Origin: Phymorhynchus buccinoides | Lineage: Eukaryota > Mollusca > Gastropoda > Neogastropoda > Raphitomidae | Direction: 5' to 3' | Length of the DNA stretch: 64,000 nt | Assembly: GCA_017654935.2 (NCBI GenBank) | Contig: CM065698.1 | Span: 1,549,854 to 1,613,853, forward strand | Shown here: piece after piece, positions 43,721-55,200 of the stretch | Layout: the number at the start of each line of letters is the position of its first letter | How positions within the stretch are numbered: the first letter of the stretch is position 1 | Translations under genes and position numbers: made by a program | Notes under the pieces: generated by a model | What the model was told of the DNA's origin: nothing | Database searches by the model: none | The model's input: the letters and a program-made list of their open reading frames with translations, nothing else

Positions 43721-44156
43721 GATGATTCTAGGATTTTGAGAAAGTGGGGGTGCTCTGCCAAACACTTGTTTGGCAGAGGATTTCTTCTTTTCACTTTGCC
43801 GCCACAAAAATTAAAATCTAGGAGCGTCGTTGTCCGCTTCATTTTGAAGAAAATTCAACATGGCGGGTAGGACTCACGCAACTTCTTGCCGGTAAAACGA
43901 GATGAACACGATTGGTTGATTTACACTAACATTGTAAAGGAACCAATGAAATGTCGAGAAATCATTAATTCCTGCTCGATGCTTTCGTTTTGTGCAGACG
44001 ACGTATTTAGCAGACGACGAAGGAATTCCCGCTGCGAGCGATAAAAAGTGCAGGCAGTTCTGCAAATATGCGGACGTTGGCCCGCGCTTAGACCCGATTA
44101 TTGCGGGAAGGAACAGATTTTGGGGGGACTTTACCAATCCTGCACCCTAGAATCAG
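43721..44156. mobile_element. Possible inverted-repeat element
   Basis: AGAGATGATTCTAGG near 43729 and the complement of CCTAGAATCAGCTCT near 44147 form an imperfect pair, and further text inside also pairs (GGTAAAGTCCCCCC against GAGAAAGTGGGGG). An 87-codon open frame on the minus strand (44137-43874) starts at TTG; I recognise nothing in it. Confidence 0.35.
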
Positions 44157-45063
44157 CTCTGATACCATATGAAAGAGACCATACTTTTGATATCAAATGA
44201 TCATGAACAGTGGTGTGACTGGTTATTTACATATAGACACCAAGGATGTGAACAGAACTCCTCTTAACACAGAAATGCCTTTGTGAGCAAAGAAAACTTG
44301 TTCTAGAAGAAAATGCCACTGGAAATATCCATTTCAAAATGTACAAGGGCTGAATCTGTCCATCAAAATAAAGAGAGCATTCATGGTGCTTTAATCAGCA
44401 TGGCCTTCAAGATTCTCCAAAACTTCTACATAAAATGATGATAAAAAAACCCAAAACAAACATAAATTATTGTGTGAGTGATATTGCCAAGGAATTCATT
44501 TACATATGATTTACAAAAGTGGGTAAAACACTATAAAGATTTATACAATCATACATTTTTTTGTATAACTACAACTTTCGAAATTGGTGTTGTATATTAC
44601 GATAATACAGATTGACCCAACACAAACATCACTGCTGAGCGAGTCAAACAATCCAGACATTACAACGCAGTGTCAGTCACGTGAACCAAAGTGCAGTGTA
44701 TGCCTCTCCAACCCGCCCCCGGCTGTTTAGAATTTGTACACAATATTTACAGCATGTTGAGATACACATTGAAGCCCATTATACATCAAATATAAGTTAT
44801 GAACAGATCATTAGTACGTTTTTGTCACGAATTATGCACAATCAAATCATCTGGGTCTGCTTGTGATGGGTAACTAAGGATTGAAAATGAGTCCCATTTT
44901 ATAAACTAACCATCCACTTGTTTCCAACCTTGAGACTGGTTTGAACCAATGATAAAAGCCATGAGTCCAGGTTTGAAATGCAATACAGTACAGTTCTAGG
45001 AACACCCCTCAACAATGAATACCCTGTACATGTAAACTACCAGACAGAACGGGATAAACCCGC
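44157..45063. other. Intergenic, no feature recognised
   Basis: AT-rich; short open frames only. Confidence 0.5.
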
Positions 45064-45415
45064 TATGTCCCAGGCTCATTGTGTCCCAGGCCCCAAAGGT
45101 TCCAGGAGTGGGACACAACGGATCCAACTGTAATTTTGATGATTCCATTAGTCCCAGGCCCAATAGGACCCAGGCCTAACAAGGCCCAGAAAATTGGTGT
45201 ACTTGCTTTTGTTTGTGTGTTATGGCGGTGGTACCGATAGTGGTGGTCTTTCGTGTGTGAGTGTGTGTGTGTGTGTGTGAGTGTGTATGAGCTTTCTCTT
45301 TGTGTGTGTATGTGTGTATATAGATGATTAACTAGTTGTATGACGCTCTCTCTCACAGACACACACTTGTGCGCATGCATGCGTGTGAGAGAAAGTCTTG
45401 CTTTTTTCTGTATTT

Positions 45416-45481
<66 letters not shown>

Positions 45482-45965
45482 CAGACGGAGCCAGTCACAG
45501 ATAGAGACAGAGGAAGTCAGAGCGACAGATGATTTGTTCCTTGTTGGGAGTTCATACGATTATCAAAAACAAGGTGACTTTGTGTGTGCACGCGCGTTTG
45601 TATGTTTGCACGAGAGAGAGAAAGACAAAGAGAGACAAGACAGACAGACTGAGTCAAAGTCACAATGACAGATAGACACATACAGACAAAGATAGAGACA
45701 GGCATACACACACACACACACGAGCACATATACACATACGCGCAAACGAGAGAGACTCGGAGAGAGACGGAGACACAAACATAGAGAGTGAGACAGAGGC
45801 ACACACAAAGTGTCACAGTTCATTCTATAAATCTTCAGTTGGATAGGCTGAAATGTATCTGGGACCAAATGGGCCCGGGATACAATGGGATGGACCTATT
45901 GGGCCTGGGACACAGCGGGCCTGGGACACTATTGGGCCTGGGACACAGCGGGCCTGGGACCCATG
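45064..45965. repeat. Large imperfect inverted repeats flanking microsatellites
   Basis: The left arm (45064-45190) repeats TGTCCCAGGCCCAATAG-type text; the right arm (45850-45965) repeats its complement, CTATTGGGCCTGGGACA. Between them are GT, GA and GACA tracts. It may be a foldback-type element. Confidence 0.6.
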
Positions 45966-46125
45966 TAGGCCATAGCAAAGTCGAATGACTTGGACAAATA
46001 AATGAATAAATAAATGAAGAAAAAATGACTACACCCCTGCCTCAGACAATCTAGCAGATGGAACACTTGTGGGTTCATGTGATATCCGAGGGAACAATCA
46101 CAGTCTCTGACAGTCAACGGAATTG
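45966..46125 (-). pseudogene. Decayed copies of the M13 peptidase last exon
   Basis: On the plus strand, GTCAACGGAATTGGACAAAT (46111-46130) matches the true exon text GTCCACGGAGTTGGAC. Upstream of it, GGAACACTTGTGGGTTCATG (46060-46080) matches the CSVW-coding end. A second weaker match (GTAGGCCATAGCAAAGTCGA, near 45965-45985) corresponds to GTAGGCCCGGGCGAAGTCCA. On the minus strand the better copy still reads CSLGYHMNP before a frameshift. Confidence 0.7.
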
Positions 46126-46198
46126 GACAAATAAATCGCCTGAACCGATGACTGAATGAACGAACAATAAAGGAACACAGCCCTGCCTCCTGCAGTCT

Positions 46199-46600
46199 AC
46201 CAGACGGAACACTTGTGCCGAGGGTTCATGCGGGGTCCCAGGGGGCCTCCTGCAGTCTACCAGACGGAACACTTGTGCCGAGGGTTCATGCAGGGTCCCA
46301 GGGGGCCTCCTGCAGTCTACCAGACGGAACACTTGTGCCGAGGGTTCATGCAGGGTCCCAGGGGGCCTCCTGCAGTCTACCAGACGGAACACTTGTGCCG
46401 AGGGTTCATGCAGGGTCCCAGGGGGCCTCCTGCAGTCTACCAGACGGAACACTTGTGCCGAGGGTTCATGCGGGGTCCCAGGGGGCCTCCTGCAGTCTAC
46501 CAGACGGAACACTTGTGCCGAGGGTTCATGCTCCTGCAGTCTACCAGACGGAACACTTGTGCCGAGGGTTCATGCAGGGTCCCAGGGGGCCTCCTGCAGT
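46199..46600 (-). repeat. 60-bp tandem copies of the M13 gene stop-codon region (~7 copies)
   Basis: Each unit repeats the end of the coding exon with its stop (minus strand: CCGCATGAACCCTCGGCACA then AGTGTTCCGTCTGGTAG) plus ACTGCAGGAGG. One unit is shortened (about 46 bp). They lie downstream of the true stop and so would be in the 3' UTR. Confidence 0.93.
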
Positions 46601-46777
46601 CTACCAGACGGAACACTTGTGCCGAGGGTTCATGCGGGATCCCAGGGGGCAGCTGTAGGCCCGGGCGAAGTCCACGGAGTTGGACAGAGGGCCCAGCACT
46701 CTGATTGGTCCAGGGCTGTGCTCCGACGTTCGAATGCTGTGTAACGCTTCCTCGTCACGAACATTGCCGCACCAAAT
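46601..46777 (-). CDS. M13 peptidase terminal exon
   Basis: 177 nt including the stop; acceptor TTGATGTTCAG. It encodes [40 protein letters not shown] and [18 protein letters not shown]. Its 5' end (with acceptor) is duplicated upstream and its 3' end (with stop) downstream. Confidence 0.93.
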   Translation of the reverse strand: MWCGNVRDEEALHSIRTSEHSPGPIRVLGPLSNSVDFARAYSCPLGSRMNPRHKCSVW

Positions 46778-47775
46778 CTGAACATCAAACAATCATCAAC
46801 AATCAATTATCATCAATCAATCAATCAATCAATCATTGATTGTGCTCTGAGGTATGAATACGCACTGTGTAACGCTTCCTCATCATGAACTTTGCCGCAC
46901 CAGATCTGAAAATCAATCAATCAATCAATCAATCACTGATTGTGCTCTGAGGTATGAATACGCACTGTGTAACGCTTCCTCATCATGAACTTTGCCGCAC
47001 CAAATCTGAACATGAAACAATCATCAACAATCAATTATCATCAATCAATCACTGATTGTGCTCTGAGGTATGAATACGCACTGTGTAACGCTTCCTCATC
47101 ATGAACTTTGCCGCACCAGATCTGAAAATCAATCAATCATCAACAATCACTGATTGTGCTCTGAGGTATGAATACGCACTGTGTAACGCTTCCTCATCAT
47201 GAACTTTGCTGCACCAGATCTGAAAATCAATCACTTATAGGGTTAACGCCGGAAGATTCCATCCTCAGGAAAAGCCCAAAGGGACTGTCACAAAACGAAT
47301 CATGATAGTATGTTCTGGCAGTTAACCCTCAAAGAGTCAATCAATCAGTCAATTAATCAGTCAATCAAAAAATGACTGATGTGTGACGAACAAATGGTAT
47401 GCAAGATTTCAACATGAATTTGTTGCCACACCAGTTCTGAAAGAGACAGGCTAAAAAGTAAAGTAAGAAAAACAGAGTATGGCCGTGTACACACATAAGC
47501 GGATATTCCGTGCAGAAACCCGTACGCAATCCAAAAATAAGTGAAACAAAGAAGGGAAAAGATTTGCGCACATGTCCGAATTCCCCCTGTATGCGTATAC
47601 TTGCATCCTTCTTTCTTCCACTTATTTAGGGTTTTCCGTACGGAACTTACGCGTCTAATGTGAACCCGGCCTAAGACGGACACGGAAACACATAGAAAGA
47701 AAGAGAGAAAGAAGAAAAATGAAGGAAGGAATTACTTCTGACATGGGCATATTGAGCATGTGCACTCATGCATGC

Positions 47776-47811
<36 letters not shown>

Positions 47812-49866
47812 TGTTCACCTGGGCATAGTTGAGAAAGAAGAGTTGATCATGACTCAGCCCAATTCCAGGTAACAGCTGTTCCTCCCCGTGCTTCTCCACC
47901 CACTTACGATAGGCCTGCAACCCACAACCATGCACCGATTGTAAAGCGCTTAGACATCTCAGATCCAGGTCAGTTGGTACGCAAGTATTCACGTCTGTCT
48001 GTTCTCATCTGTCAGTCTGCCCTATTGTCTGCTTCTTCCTGATGTTCACAAAGCAGATAAGAGATTCGTCTGAGACTGAGTTTCAGCAGTAAACATTCAC
48101 CCCTCCACTATTTTAGCTGTCAATGAGTCTCTACCCATCTATAGTAAGCTTGAACTCTCATATTTTTAGCACTGACCCACAACATGAGACTGAAGTCAAC
48201 TAACACAAGAGCCATCTGAGTAGAGGGCACAAGGATTGTCACAGTAAAACAGCCCAAGTTTGAAGTCAACTAACACAAAATCCATCTGAGTAGGGCACAA
48301 GGATTGTCACAGTAAAACAGCCCAAGTTTGAAGTCAACTAACACAAAATCCATCTGAGTAGGGCACAAGGATTGTCACAGTAAAACAGCCCAAGTTTGAA
48401 GTCAACTAACACAAGAGCCATCTGAGTAGGGCACAAGGATTGTCACAGTAAAACAGCCCAAGTTTGAAGTCAACTAACACAAAATCCATCTGAGTAGGGC
48501 ACAAGGATTGTCACAGTAAAACAGCCCAAGTTTGAAGTCAACTAACACAAAATCCATCTGAGTAGGGCACAAGGATTGTCACAGTAAAACAGCCCAAGTT
48601 TGAAGTCAACTAACACAAAATCCATCTGAGTAGGGCACAAGGATTGTCACAGTAAAACAGCCCAAGTTTGAAGTCAACTAACACAAAATCCATCTGAGTA
48701 GGGCACAAGGATTGTCACAGTAAAACAGCCCAAGTTTGAAGTCAACTAACACAAAATCCATCTGAGTAGGGCACAAGGATTGTCACAGTAAAACAGCCCA
48801 AGTTTGAAGTCAACTAACACAAGAGCCATCTGAGTAGGGCACAAGGATTGTCACAGTAAAACAGCCCAAGTTTGAAGTCAACTAACACAAAATCCATCTG
48901 AGTAGGGCACAAGGATTGTCACAGTAAAACAGCCCAAGTTTGAAGTCAACTAACACAAAATCCATCTGAGTAGGGCACAAGGATTGTCACAGTAAAACAG
49001 CCCAAGTTTGTCTGAGGCTGATATCAGGTGGTATCATATTTGTTCTCTCTGACATAAATATTGGTGGTGGTGGTTGATGGTTTTGTCTCACATGGGTTGC
49101 TTGCAGTCAAGCGGATGTTAAACCTTACCACCACCCCCTCCCCCTCTTCTCTGTCCTCCTCCCCCTTCAACTCCCTGCATGGAAGTTCAGTTTAACGTCG
49201 CGTTCGGCTTTCGCCATGTACGACGGGCTGAACAAACCAACCAGGGTATAAACAAAAATTTATATTCCTGAATCACTGTCTTAGCCAAAAGGCCGAGAAG
49301 CGATCAGAATATTCTAACTCCCTGCATCCCCTCCTCTGGTTTTTTTATACTTCACCTTTCCAGTGCCCCCCTCCCCTCCTCCCTTGCCGCTGACTGACTA
49401 TTCAGCCCGGATTAGACCTAACTTAATAACAGGCGTAGAACACTTCTCAGTACTGTTACCATCAGAATCTTCAAATGGATGAAGGCGGAGGATTGGAAGA
49501 AGAAGAAGCTCATCTTCACAAAATGACAAAAACACACACTTCTGTCTGGAAGAAACAGATTCTAGAAGGGTTTCCACCTTTCCCCAAATGGACAGAGACA
49601 TTGTAAGAACCATATTTGGTCAGATGAGAACGTTAAAAATATACAAGAATTTTGATTTGTTTCTTGCTTATATACGAGTGTGTCTGGGTATGTAATGGTA
49701 ATGACATTTTGATTTAATGTACAATATAATAGTTTACACATGAAAAAACCCGACATGGCAACAATATGAAAGCAAAAAACACATCAAAGAATGGACTCAC
49801 CCTATAGGCCTGTTTCAGTCCTCCATTGTCAGCAATGTTTTCACCCTGTGTGTGTTTGCCGTCAAT
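46601..49866 (-). CDS. M13 zinc metalloendopeptidase (neprilysin/ECE-like), C-terminal 112 residues, 3 exons
   Basis: Transcribed leftward; the 5' part lies beyond the window. The exons are 49866-49801, 47914-47819 and 46777-46601, all joined in phase 0 with GT-AG introns. The product is an ectoenzyme of the neprilysin/endothelin-converting-enzyme family that trims extracellular peptides. Visible signatures are [10 protein letters not shown] (Glu is the third zinc ligand, Asp the conserved partner), [13 protein letters not shown] then WCGN, HSPGPIR (transition-state His and substrate-binding Arg), and the family ending [13 protein letters not shown]. The HExxH zinc motif should lie upstream, outside this window. 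I cannot tell neprilysin from ECE or a mollusc-specific paralogue on this piece alone. Confidence 0.93.
46837..47440 (-). repeat. Tandem decoy copies of the terminal-exon acceptor (4 clear, 1 decayed)
   Basis: On the minus strand, TTCAG|AT(C/T)TGGTGCGGCAAAGTT and GAGGAAGCGTTACACAG recur with decoy exon starts at 46905, 47005, 47121 and 47219. A diverged one is at 47436 (AACTGGTGTGGCAACAAA). They alternate with AATC microsatellite. A decoy used as last exon would read [20 protein letters not shown] and stop within the AATC tract, before the HSPG motif. Confidence 0.92.
47481..47671. mobile_element. Hairpin MITE-like element
   Basis: GGCCGTGTACACACATAAGC and ATTCCGTGCAGAAACCC on the left are inverted against AGGGTTTTCCGTACGGAACT and TGAACCCGGCC on the right; 191 bp. 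It lies in an intron of the M13 gene. Related to 42844-42967. Confidence 0.7.
47819..47914 (-). CDS. M13 peptidase penultimate exon
   Basis: 96 nt, 32 codons, phase 0-0: [20 protein letters not shown] then [12 protein letters not shown]. Acceptor GGGTTGCAG, donor CAG|GTGAAC. It has no tandem copies around it. Confidence 0.94.
47993..48185. other. M13 gene intron, unremarkable
   Basis: No feature recognised. Confidence 0.5.
48188..49010 (+). repeat. 68-bp minisatellite (~12 units)
   Basis: The unit contains TTTGAAGTCAACTAACACAA, AATCCATCTGAGTAGGGCAC and AAGGATTGTCACAGTAAAAC. A few units have AAGAGCC instead of AAAATCC. Confidence 0.96.
49011..49800. other. M13 gene intron, with a possible retroposon-tail segment
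   Basis: GTCAAGCGGATGTTAAACC (49107-49125) and CAGTTTAACGTCGCGTTCGG (49188-49207) look like pieces of dispersed retroposon ends, but no second copy is in the window. The rest is unique. Confidence 0.4.
49801..49866 (-). CDS. M13 peptidase exon with zinc-ligand Glu
   Basis: 66 nt, 22 codons, phase 0-0: [20 protein letters not shown] then YR. Acceptor CTTCCTTCCAG, donor AGG|GTGAGT. The Glu of GENIAD is the family's third zinc ligand. The middle of this exon seeds the adjacent 47-bp array. Confidence 0.94.
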
Positions 49867-49870
49867 CTGG

Positions 49871-52190
49871 AAGGAAGCACAACAGACACGATCATTGTCA
49901 GCAATGTGTTCACCTTGTGTGTAGCACAACAGACACGATCATTGTCAGCAATGTGTTCACCCTGTGTGTGTTTGCCGTCAATCTGGAAGGAAGCACAACA
50001 GACACGACCATTGTCAGCAATGTGTTCACCTTGTGTGAAACACAACAGACACGATCATTGTCAGCAATGTGTTCACCCTGTGTGAAACACAACAGACACG
50101 ATCATTGTCAGCAATGTGTTCACCTTGTGTGAAACACAACAGACACGATCATTGTCAGCAATGTGTTCACCTTGTGTGAAACACAACAGACACGATCATT
50201 GTCAGCAATGTGTTCACCCTGTGTGAAACACAACAGACACGATCATTGTCAGCAATGTGTTCACCCTGTGTGAAACACAACAGACACGATCATTGTCAGC
50301 AATGTGTTCACCCTGTGTGAAACACAACAGACACGATCATTGTCAGCAATGTGTTCACCTTGTGTGAAACACAACAGACACGATCATTGTCAGCAATGTG
50401 TTCACCCTGTGTGAAACACAACAGACACGATCATTGTCAGCAATGTGTTCACCTTGTGTGAAACACAACAGACACGATCATTGTCAGCAATGTGTTCACC
50501 CTGTGTGAAACACAACAGACAGATCATTGTCAGCAATGTGTTCACCTTGTGTGAAACACAACAGACACGATCATTGTCAGCAATGTGTTCACCTTGTGTG
50601 AAACACAACAGACACGATCATTGTCAGCAATGTGTTCACCCTGTGTGAAACACAACAGACAGATCATTGTCAGCAATGTGTTCACCTTGTGTGAAACACA
50701 ACAGACACGATCATTGTCAGCAATGTGTTCACCTTGTGTGAAACACAACAGACACGATCATTGTCAGCAATGTGTTCACCCTGTGTGAAACACAACAGAC
50801 ACGATCATTGTCAGCAATGTGTTCACCCTGTGTGAAACACAACAGACAGATCATTGTCAGCAATGTGTTCACCTTGTGTGTAACACAACAGACAGATCAT
50901 TGTCAGCAATGTGTTAACCCTGTGTGAAACACAACAGACAGATCATTGTCAGCAATGTGTTCACCTTGTGTGTAACACAACAGACACGATCATTGTCAGC
51001 AATGTGTTCACCTTGTGTGAAACACAACAGACACGATCATTGTCAGCAATGTGTTCACCTTGTGTGAAACACAACAGACACGATCATTGTCAGCAATGTG
51101 TTCACCCTGTGTGAAACACAACAGACACGATCATTGTCAGCAATGTGTTCACCCTGTGTGAAACACAACAGACACGATCATTGTCAGCAATGTGTTCACC
51201 TTGTGTGTAACACAACAGACAGATCATTGTCAGCAATGTGTTCACCTTGTGTGAAACACAACAGACACGATCATTGTCAGCAATGTGTTCACCTTGTGTG
51301 TAACACAACAGACACGATCATTGTCAGCAATGTGTTCACCTTGTGTGAAACACAACAGACACGATCATTGTCAGCAATGTGTTCACCTTGTGTGAAACAC
51401 AACAGACAGATCATTGTCAGCAATGTGTTCACCTTGTGTGAAACACAACAGACACGATCATTGTCAGCAATGTGTTCACCTTGTGTGAAACACAACAGAC
51501 ACGATCATTGTCAGCAATGTGTTCACCTTGTTTGCAACACAACAGACACGATCATTGTCAGCAATGTGTTCACTCTGTGTGAAACACAACAGACAGGATC
51601 ATTGTCAGCAATGTGTTCACCTTGTGTGAAACACAACAGACACGATCATTGTCAGCAATGTGTTCACCTTGTGTGAAACACAACAGACAGATCATTGTCA
51701 GCAATGTGTCATTGTCAGCAATGTGTTCACCTCACCTGTGTGAAACACAACAGACACGATCATTGTCAGCAATGTGTTCACCTTGTGTGAAACACAACAG
51801 ACACGATCATTGTCAGCAATGTGTTCACCTTGTGTGAAACACAACAGACACGATCATGTGTCAGCAATGTGTTCACTCTTCTGTGAAACACAACAGACAC
51901 GATCATTGTCAGCAATGTGTTCACTCACATGTGTGAAACACAACAGACACGATCATTGTCAGCAATGTGTTCACCTGTGTGTGAAACACAACAGACACGA
52001 TTCACATTGTCAGCAATGTGTTCACTCTGTGTGAAACACAATCAGACACGATCATTGTCAGCAATGTGTTCACCCTGTGTGAAACACAACAGACACGATC
52101 ATTGTCAGCAATGTGTTCATCTTGTACACAACAGACACATCATTTGTCATTGTGTTCACCTTGTTTGCACACAACAGACACGATCATGTT
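49871..52190 (-). repeat. 47-bp minisatellite derived from an M13 exon (~49 units, 2.3 kb)
   Basis: On the minus strand each unit contains CACACAGGGTGAACACATTG and CTGACAATG, matching the exon text coding [11 protein letters not shown] with one base changed, plus ATCGTGTCTGTTGTG from the intron side. A fuller copy at 49982 keeps the acceptor and IDGKHTQG. Units near 51680-52190 are irregular. Confidence 0.95.
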
Positions 52191-52202
52191 TCACAACTGT
52201 AT

Positions 52203-55200
52203 TACTATTCTGCCTAACTGCTCATGGTTATCAAAGGAACACTTCATAATTGTCCCACCATAAACTGTATTGACTGTTAATGCCTAACTGCTCATGGTCA
52301 TCAAATCAGGAAGTTCACTTGCACTATTGACTGTTAAGGAATGCCTAACTGCTCATGGTGGGTGGAAGGACGAGCAGTATGACTGTTAAAGCCTAAATGC
52401 TCATGGTCATCATCAGGAACACTTCATAATTGTCCCACCATGTCACACACGTATTCACTGTCAATGCCTAAACTGCAGTACATGGTCAGACAGGCAGGAA
52501 CACTTTTGTATAAAAAATTAAACGTCCCACAATACACTGTCCATTGTAGTTAATTCACAACTGCTCATGTCATCATCAGGAACACTTCATAATTGTCCCA
52601 CCATGACTGTATTGACTGTTAATGCCTAACTCATCATCAGGAGGAACACTTCATAATTGTCCCACCATGCACTGTATTGACTGTTAATGCCTAACTGCTC
52701 ATGGTCATCATCAGGAACACTTCATAATTGTCCCACCATACACTGTATTGACTGTTAATGCCTAACTGCTCATGGTCATCATCAGGAACACTTCATAATT
52801 GTCCCACCATACACTGTATTGACTGTTAATGCCTAACTGCTCATGGTCATCATCAGGAACACTTCATAATTGTCCCACCATGCACTGTATTGACTGTTAA
52901 TGCCTAACTGCTCATGGTCATCATCAGGAACACTTCATAATTGTCCCACCATGCACTGTATTGACTGTTAATGCCTAACTGCTCATGGTCATCATCAGGA
53001 ACACTTCATAATTGTCCCACCATACACTGTATTGACTGTTAATGCCTAACTGCTCATGGTCATCATCAGGAACACTTCATAATTGTCCCACCATGCACTG
53101 TATTGACTGTTAATGCCTAACTGCTCATGGTCATCATCAGGAACACTTCATAATTGTCCCACCATACACTGTATTGACTGTTAATGCCTAACTGCTCATG
53201 GTCATCATCAGGAACACTTCATAATTGTCCCACCATACACTGTATTGACTGTTAATGCCTAACTGCTCATGGTCATCATCAGGAACACTTCATAATTGTC
53301 CCACCATACACTGTATTGACTGTTAATGCCTAACTGCTCATGGTCATCATCAGGAACACTTCATAATTGTCCCACCATACACTGTATTGACTGTTAATGC
53401 CTAACTGCTCATGGTCATCATCAGGAACACTTCATAATTGTCCCACCATACACTGTATTGACTGTTAATGCCTAACTGCTCATGGTCATCATCAGGAACA
53501 CTTCATAATTGTCCCACCATACACTGTATTGACTGTTAATGCCTAACTGCTCATGGTCATCATCAGGAACACTTCATAATTGTCCCACCATACACTGTAT
53601 TGACTGTTAATGCCTAACTGCTCATGGTCATCATCAGGAACACTTCATAATTGTCCCACCATACACTGTATTGACTGTTAATGCCTAACTGCTCATGGTC
53701 ATCATCAGGAACACTTCATAATTGTCCCACCATGCACTGTATTGACTGTTAATGCCTAACTGCTCATGGTCATCATCAGGAACACTTCATAATTGTCCCA
53801 CCATGCACTGTATTGACTGTTAATGCCTAACTGCTCATGGTCATCATCAGGAACACTTCATAATTGTCCCACCATACACTGTATTGACTGTTAATGCCTA
53901 ACTGCTCATGGTCATCATCAGGAACACTTCATAATTGTCCCACCATACACTGTATTGACTGTTAATGCCTAACTGCTCATGGTCATCATCAGGAACACTT
54001 CATAATTGTCCCACCATACACTGTATTGACTGTTAATGCCTAACTGCTCATGGTCATCATCAGGAACACTTCATAATTGTCCCACCATACACTGTATTGA
54101 CTGTTAATGCCTAACTGCTCATGGTCATCATCAGGAACACTTCATAATTGTCCCACCATACACTGTATTGACTGTTAATGCCTAACTGCTCATGGTCATC
54201 ATCAGGAACACTTCATAATTGTCCCACCATGCACTGTATTGACTGTTAATGCCTAACTGCTCATGGTCATCATCAGGAACACTTCATAATTGTCCCACCA
54301 TACACTGTATTGACTGTTAATGCCTAACTGCTCATGGTCATCATCAGGAACACTTCATAATTGTCCCACCATACACTGTATTGACTGTTAATGCCTAACT
54401 GCTCATGGTCATCATCAGGAACACTTCATAATTGTCCCACCATACACTGTATTGACTGTTAATGCCTAACTGCTCATGGTCATCATCAGGAACACTTCAT
54501 AATTGTCCCACCATACACTGTATTGACTGTTAATGCCTAACTGCTCATGGTCATCATCAGGAACACTTCATAATTGTCCCACCATACACTGTATTGACTG
54601 TTAATGCCTAACTGCTCATGGTCATCATCAGGAACACTTCATAATTGTCCCACCATACACTGTATTGACTGTTAATGCCTAACTGCTCATGGTCATCATC
54701 AGGAACACTTCATAATTGTCCCACCATACACTGTATTGACTGTTAATGCCTAACTGCTCATGGTCATCATCAGGAACACTTCATAATTGTCCCACCATGC
54801 ACTGTATTGACTGTTAATGCCTAACTGCTCATGGTCATCATCAGGAACACTTCATAATTGTCCCACCATACACTGTATTGACTGTTAATGCCTAACTGCT
54901 CATGGTCATCATCAGGAACACTTCATAATTGTCCCACCATACACTGTATTGACTGTTAATGCCTAACTGCTCATGGTCATCATCAGGAACACTTCATAAT
55001 TGTCCCACCATGCACTGTATTGACTGTTAATGCCTAACTGCTCATGGTCATCATCAGGAACACTTCATAATTGTCCCACCATACACTGTATTGACTGTTA
55101 ATGCCTAACTGCTCATGGTCATCATCAGGAACACTTCATAATTGTCCCACCATACACTGTATTGACTGTTAATGCCTAACTGCTCATGGTCATCATCAGG

